This document shows positions 60,341 to 64,000 of a stretch of DNA of 64,000 nt, piece by piece. The stretch comes from Bacteroidales bacterium. GTDB lineage: Bacteria; Bacteroidota; Bacteroidia; Bacteroidales; JAAYJT01. The stretch covers positions 1 through 64,000 of the forward strand of contig JACZJK010000005.1 in assembly GCA_014860575.1 (NCBI GenBank). The letters are read 5' to 3'. Each line of letters opens with the position of its first letter. Position 1 is the first letter of the stretch. The position numbers and the translations under genes were made by a program. A model generated the notes under the pieces. It was not told the DNA's origin. It ran no database searches and saw only the letters and a program-made list of their open reading frames with translations.

Positions 60341-61378
60341 ATGAGCGATACCAAGATTAGAACCGAGCTGTCGGATTTAGGGGAATTTGGTCTGATTGAC
60401 CATCTCACCGGAAATATCAAACCCAAAGATAAAAGTGTTATCAAAGGAATTGGCGATGATGCTGCCGTGATTGATGCCGGCGATCACTACCTGCTTGCCA
60501 CCAAAGACTTGCTCATCGAAGGCATTCATTTCGATATGGCTTATACACCGTTACAACACCTTGGCTATAAATCTGTAGTTGTAAATCTCAGCGATATCGC
60601 TGCCATGAACGGAACACCCAAACAAATCCTTGTCGGCATAGCTGTTTCGAACCGTTACTCGGTAGAGGCCTTAACAGATTTTTACGCTGGAATGTTTGCT
60701 GCCTGCGAACGCTATAAGGTGGATCTCGTTGGTGGCGACACTACTTCCAGCCAGGCAGGTCTGTTTATTTCTGTTACAGCTTTGGGAACCGTTAAGAAAG
60801 ATGATGTAACCTATAGAAATACCGCCCGGCCGAACGACCTTGTTTGCGTGAGTGGTGATTTAGGTGGAGCTTATATGGGCTTACTCTTACTTGAGCGCGA
60901 AAAGGAAGTTTTTAAAAATGACCCAACTATGCAACCCGATCTTACCGGACACGACTATATTCTGGGACGTCAACTAAAACCTGAACCTCGTTTTGATGTG
61001 CTGGAGCAACTTAGTAAGGCTGGTATTAAACCCACAGCTATGATAGACATTAGCGATGGGGTTGCCTCGGAAATACTGCACATCTGCAAAGGATCAAAAT
61101 CAGGTTGCAACCTCTACGAAGACAAAATCCCCATTGACCCAGCCACTTCAATGATCGCTGGAGAATTTAACATCCAGCCCATCACAGCAGCCATGAACGG
61201 CGGCGAGGATTATGAGTTGCTTTTTACTGTTCCGATTGGAGATCATGATAAAATCTCTGTGATAAAAGGCATTTCGATTATTGGCCACATCACCGATGAA
61301 AGCGAAGGTGTAAACCTGATTGCCCGCGATGGCACTGCTGTGCCGATACTGGCGCAGGGTTGGGAGCATATGAGGTAG
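60341..61378 (+). CDS. thiL: Thiamine-monophosphate kinase
   Basis: 345 residues from ATG 60341. The open frame continues upstream to 60098 but only over the divergent gene and promoter. Conserved parts: GIGDDAAVIDAGDHYLLATK, NLSDIAAMNGTPKQILVGIA, VGGDTTSSQAGLFISVTALG, MIDISDGVASEI and NGGEDYELLFTV. It makes thiamine diphosphate from the monophosphate. It is followed by uvrC after 15 bases in the same direction. Confidence 0.95.
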   Translation: MSDTKIRTELSDLGEFGLIDHLTGNIKPKDKSVIKGIGDDAAVIDAGDHYLLATKDLLIEGIHFDMAYTPLQHLGYKSVVVNLSDIAAMNGTPKQILVGIAVSNRYSVEALTDFYAGMFAACERYKVDLVGGDTTSSQAGLFISVTALGTVKKDDVTYRNTARPNDLVCVSGDLGGAYMGLLLLEREKEVFKNDPTMQPDLTGHDYILGRQLKPEPRFDVLEQLSKAGIKPTAMIDISDGVASEILHICKGSKSGCNLYEDKIPIDPATSMIAGEFNIQPITAAMNGGEDYELLFTVPIGDHDKISVIKGISIIGHITDESEGVNLIARDGTAVPILAQGWEHMR

Positions 61379-61393
61379 TATTACTTTGTTTTT

Positions 61394-63205
61394 ATGGTTA
61401 AAGTAAATATTCACAATTCCTTCACCCCAACCCTCCGCATCCTGCCGGAAAAACCTGGTATTTATCAGTTTCTGGATAAGGAAGGGAGGATCATTTATGT
61501 GGGCAAGGCAAAGAACCTGAAAAGGCGGGTTTCGTCGTATTTCAGGCAGGATGCCAGCCTGGTGGGAAAAGTGAGGGTGATGGTGAAAAAGATTGCCGAC
61601 ATTCATCATATTGTAGTAGATACTGAACTGGATGCCCTGCTGCTCGAAAATAACCTGATCAAAACCTATCAGCCGCGCTACAACATCCTGCTCAAGGACG
61701 ACAAGTCTTTTCCATGGATTTGCATTAAGAAAGAGCCTTTTCCGCGAGTTTTTCCAACGCGGAACCTTATCAACGACGGTTCCGAGTATTTCGGGCCCTA
61801 TGCTTCAGCGAGAATGATGCATACCTTGCTGGATCTGATTCGCCAGCTTTATCCGATCCGAACCTGCAGCCTGCGCCTTACTAAAGAAAACATTGAAAAG
61901 AAGAAGTTTAAAGTTTGCCTGCAATACCACATCGGCAATTGCCTCGGCCCTTGCGAAGGGCTGCAAAGCGAGGCAGAACATCTACAGAACATTGCATCGG
62001 TACGTGATATCATCAAAGGTAATTTGGTTTCGGTTCGGACACGATTAAATGAGCTCATGTACGAACATGCCGCAGCCCTTGAGTTCGAAAAAGCACAGAT
62101 TATCAAGGATAAACTAACTGTGCTGGAGCGTTACCGCAGTAAATCAACGGTGGTGAACCCGAGCATCAGCAATGTTGATGTTTTCTCACTCGTGAGAACC
62201 GGAAATCTTGTTTATGTGAACTTTGTGAAGGTTGTAGATGGCGCCATTGTACAGTCACACACAATCGAAGTTCAAACCAGGCTTGATGAAACTGATGCCG
62301 AAGTTCTTGTACTGGCCATAACCGAACTCAGACAGCGGTTTAACAGCGATGCCGGTGAAATCATCCTTCCGCTCAAACCAGGATTTGAAATTCCCGGAGT
62401 TACTTTTACGGTTCCGCAACGCGGCGACAAAAAGCATTTACTTGAACTTTCCGAACGCAATGCAAGCTATTTCCGACTCGAACGCCAGAAACAGCGCGAC
62501 CTTGTTGACCCTGAACGCCACACAAAACGAATTTTGGGTCAGATCCAAAAGGATTTGAACCTGAAAGAACTTCCCGAAAGGATAGAATGTTTTGATAATT
62601 CAAATATTCAGGGAACCAATCCGGTAGCTGCCGTGGTGGTGTTTACCAATGCGAAACCTGATAAAAAAGAATACCGCCATTTCAATATCAGAACCGTAGA
62701 AGGTCCTGACGATTTTGCTTCGATGTACGAGATTGTAACACGCCGATACAAGCGCCTGATTGAAGAAGAAAAGCCGTTGCCACAACTCATCATCATTGAC
62801 GGCGGAAAAGGCCAGCTAAATGCAGCTTACAAAAGCCTCACCGATCTTTGTGTTCAGGATAAAACTGAAATCATTGGCATTGCCAAACGTCTCGAAGAAA
62901 TTTATCATCCCGGCGATCCGTTGCCGCTTTACCTTGACAAAAAATCCGAAACACTTAAGGTAATCCAACAACTCCGCGATGAAGCCCACCGCTTTGCGAT
63001 CACACACCACCGCAAGAAACGAGAAAAAAGTACCATCAAAACCGAGCTGGTTGAAATTGAAGGAATTGGAAAAGTGCTTTCGGATAAACTACTCAATAAG
63101 TTCCGGTCGGTTAAAAACCTGAAAAAGGCTTCATTGGAAGAGTTGCAGGAGTGCATTGGCGCGAAAAAGGGCGAAGCGGTATTCAGGTTCTTTAAGCACG
63201 AATAA
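61394..63205 (+). CDS. uvrC: Excinuclease ABC subunit C
   Basis: A 603-residue nucleotide excision repair nuclease. GIY-YIG domain at 12-95 (KPGIYQFLDKEGRIIYVGKA), UvrB-binding UVR motif near 205 (LMYEHAAALEFEKAQIIKDK), RNase H-like nuclease with ERIECFDNSNIQG and LIIIDGGKGQLNAAY, and a C-terminal helix-hairpin-helix (IEGIGKVLSDKLLNKF). It makes the incisions on both sides of a lesion. Full length and intact. Confidence 0.96.
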   Translation: MVKVNIHNSFTPTLRILPEKPGIYQFLDKEGRIIYVGKAKNLKRRVSSYFRQDASLVGKVRVMVKKIADIHHIVVDTELDALLLENNLIKTYQPRYNILLKDDKSFPWICIKKEPFPRVFPTRNLINDGSEYFGPYASARMMHTLLDLIRQLYPIRTCSLRLTKENIEKKKFKVCLQYHIGNCLGPCEGLQSEAEHLQNIASVRDIIKGNLVSVRTRLNELMYEHAAALEFEKAQIIKDKLTVLERYRSKSTVVNPSISNVDVFSLVRTGNLVYVNFVKVVDGAIVQSHTIEVQTRLDETDAEVLVLAITELRQRFNSDAGEIILPLKPGFEIPGVTFTVPQRGDKKHLLELSERNASYFRLERQKQRDLVDPERHTKRILGQIQKDLNLKELPERIECFDNSNIQGTNPVAAVVVFTNAKPDKKEYRHFNIRTVEGPDDFASMYEIVTRRYKRLIEEEKPLPQLIIIDGGKGQLNAAYKSLTDLCVQDKTEIIGIAKRLEEIYHPGDPLPLYLDKKSETLKVIQQLRDEAHRFAITHHRKKREKSTIKTELVEIEGIGKVLSDKLLNKFRSVKNLKKASLEELQECIGAKKGEAVFRFFKHE

Positions 63206-63273
63206 GGCTGGTTAACTTTAAACTAAACCAACCTTGATGAGATCTTTCTTGATGCGTAGTTAACATCCTGACA

Positions 63274-63302
63274 AACCAGGAGTTATGGCTGGTTACTTTT
63301 TT
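63274..63302 (+). terminator. Probable terminator after uvrC
   Basis: AACCAG (63274-63279) pairs with CTGGTT (63289-63294), and six T follow at 63297-63302. A weaker related stem lies directly after the uvrC stop (63204-63235). The rest of the 300-base gap to 63504 shows only AT-rich sequence with a TATACTTTCG promoter-like element near 63370. Confidence 0.5.
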
Positions 63303-63503
63303 ATTTAACTGCGTCTTAATTACTGAATAAAATATTATTTACAAGTTGCACCACGGATGGTAATTTGATATACTTTCGCTCGTTTTTCAGATGGCACAAT
63401 TAAAATAAAACTAAGCAGAAAAAAATGATCATCATATGATATCATTAACCACAAAGTATTAACAAACAGTAAACTAAAAAACAGACACCGCATTTTATAT
63501 ACC

Positions 63504-64000
63504 ATGGATACCGAACCAATTTCGGAGCTTGCCCTCCACGAGGACAAGCTCCAGGCTGATGACGAACCTCCCAGTTTGTCTGCAAAAGTGAACGGGTTTA
63601 ACCTTCAGCTTGTTAAACCAAATGGCCAATCCCCTAATGGTTCCGGTTCCGGAGCCATTATCCCATCAGAACAATCCCTTGAATTTTTTTACAAATATTA
63701 TCCTTCTGCCAGCTTGAATGACTGGAACGACTGGCGTTGGCAGGTTCGTAATAGCATTAAAAGTGTTGCGGCATTAAAGCAGTTTCTAAATCTAACCAGC
63801 GATGAACTTGCCTGTGATGAAAATGACAAGGTAAATTTGCCAATCAGGATTACACCTTACTACGCCTCGTTGCTTTCCCGCACTGATGAAATGCAGGCCA
63901 TACGCCGTTCTGTAGTACCGGTGAAGGAAGAATTATACATCAGTCCAGGTGAAGATCACGACCCGCTTTGCGAAGAACATTCCAGTCCGGTTCCCAACCT
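63504..64000 (+). CDS. KamA family radical SAM aminomutase, N-terminal part (runs off the window)
   Basis: An open frame from ATG 63504 with no stop to the end of the window. After a variable N-terminus, residues from about 62 read FFYKYYPSASLNDWNDWRWQ then VRNSIKSVAALKQFL, followed by LPIRITPYYASLLSR and LYISPGEDHDPLCEEHSSPV then PNL. This is the N-terminal region of lysine 2,3-aminomutase or glutamate 2,3-aminomutase-like proteins. The radical SAM Cys motif would lie beyond the edge, so the substrate cannot be decided. Confidence 0.85.
   Translation, partial: MDTEPISELALHEDKLQADDEPPSLSAKVNGFNLQLVKPNGQSPNGSGSGAIIPSEQSLEFFYKYYPSASLNDWNDWRWQVRNSIKSVAALKQFLNLTSDELACDENDKVNLPIRITPYYASLLSRTDEMQAIRRSVVPVKEELYISPGEDHDPLCEEHSSPVPN

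Overview
The window looks like chromosomal DNA of an anaerobic, fermentative member of the Bacteroidota, probably Bacteroidales-like. The evidence is: a type IX secretion (T9SS type B) sorting domain; lipoproteins with charged residues after the lipobox Cys; promoters of the form TAnnTTTG ahead of tRNA and housekeeping genes; RNA polymerase ECF sigma factors paired with membrane anti-sigma proteins; a bacterial geranylgeranylglyceryl-phosphate synthase homologue; a complete Na+-pumping methylmalonyl-CoA decarboxylase operon (propionate route); and an aldehyde:ferredoxin oxidoreductase. Genus cannot be read from the sequence alone.

Layout. 1-5.2 kb: two secreted proteins embedded in repeat-rich, partly decayed DNA (heptamer array, a 35-bp phased motif array, structured non-coding DNA resembling a group II intron remnant). 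5.4-7.9 kb: YfcC-type carrier and GGGP synthase. 7.9-9.3 kb: tRNA-Lys, -Pro, -Thr cluster with two broken 5' tRNA halves carrying palindromic insertions, a small unknown protein and a WYL-regulator remnant. 9.3-14.6 kb: methyltransferase, then an ECF sigma/anti-sigma-barrel/LVIVD lipoprotein/outer membrane protein operon and a PepSY protein. 14.7-22.8 kb: gamma-glutamyltransferase and a tripartite RND efflux operon. 23-31.5 kb: small enzymes, AraC regulator, PagL-like deacylase, M14 peptidase, mtnA. 31.6-41.3 kb: the most interesting locus (below). 41.3-45.3 kb: thpR, tRNA-Ala, AOR, S9-like peptidase. 45.5-50.6 kb: mce-mmdA-D-C-B and udk. 50.9-64 kb: Hsp20, exonuclease/GIY-YIG nuclease, tRNA-Arg, FISUMP protein, asparaginase-hflX, satD-DUF3307 with an operator array, nhaC-TSUP, thiL-uvrC and the start of a KamA-family aminomutase gene.

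The standout locus encodes two tandem surface-lipoprotein-like proteins of the cholesterol-dependent-cytolysin-like (CDCL) pore-forming family. Each ends in a different apparent beta-propeller: seven FG-GAP/VCBS repeats in the first, four hemopexin-like repeats in the second. A TPR-CHAT cysteine protease follows, then a convergent anti-sigma/ECF sigma pair. A 29-bp motif, GGTAACC-N14-GCTATATG, with identical spacing lies upstream of both CDCL genes and of the ECF sigma gene itself, so the three transcription units probably form one regulon. I infer a regulated, protease-associated pore-forming system. The families are recognisable; the combination and its wiring are inference.
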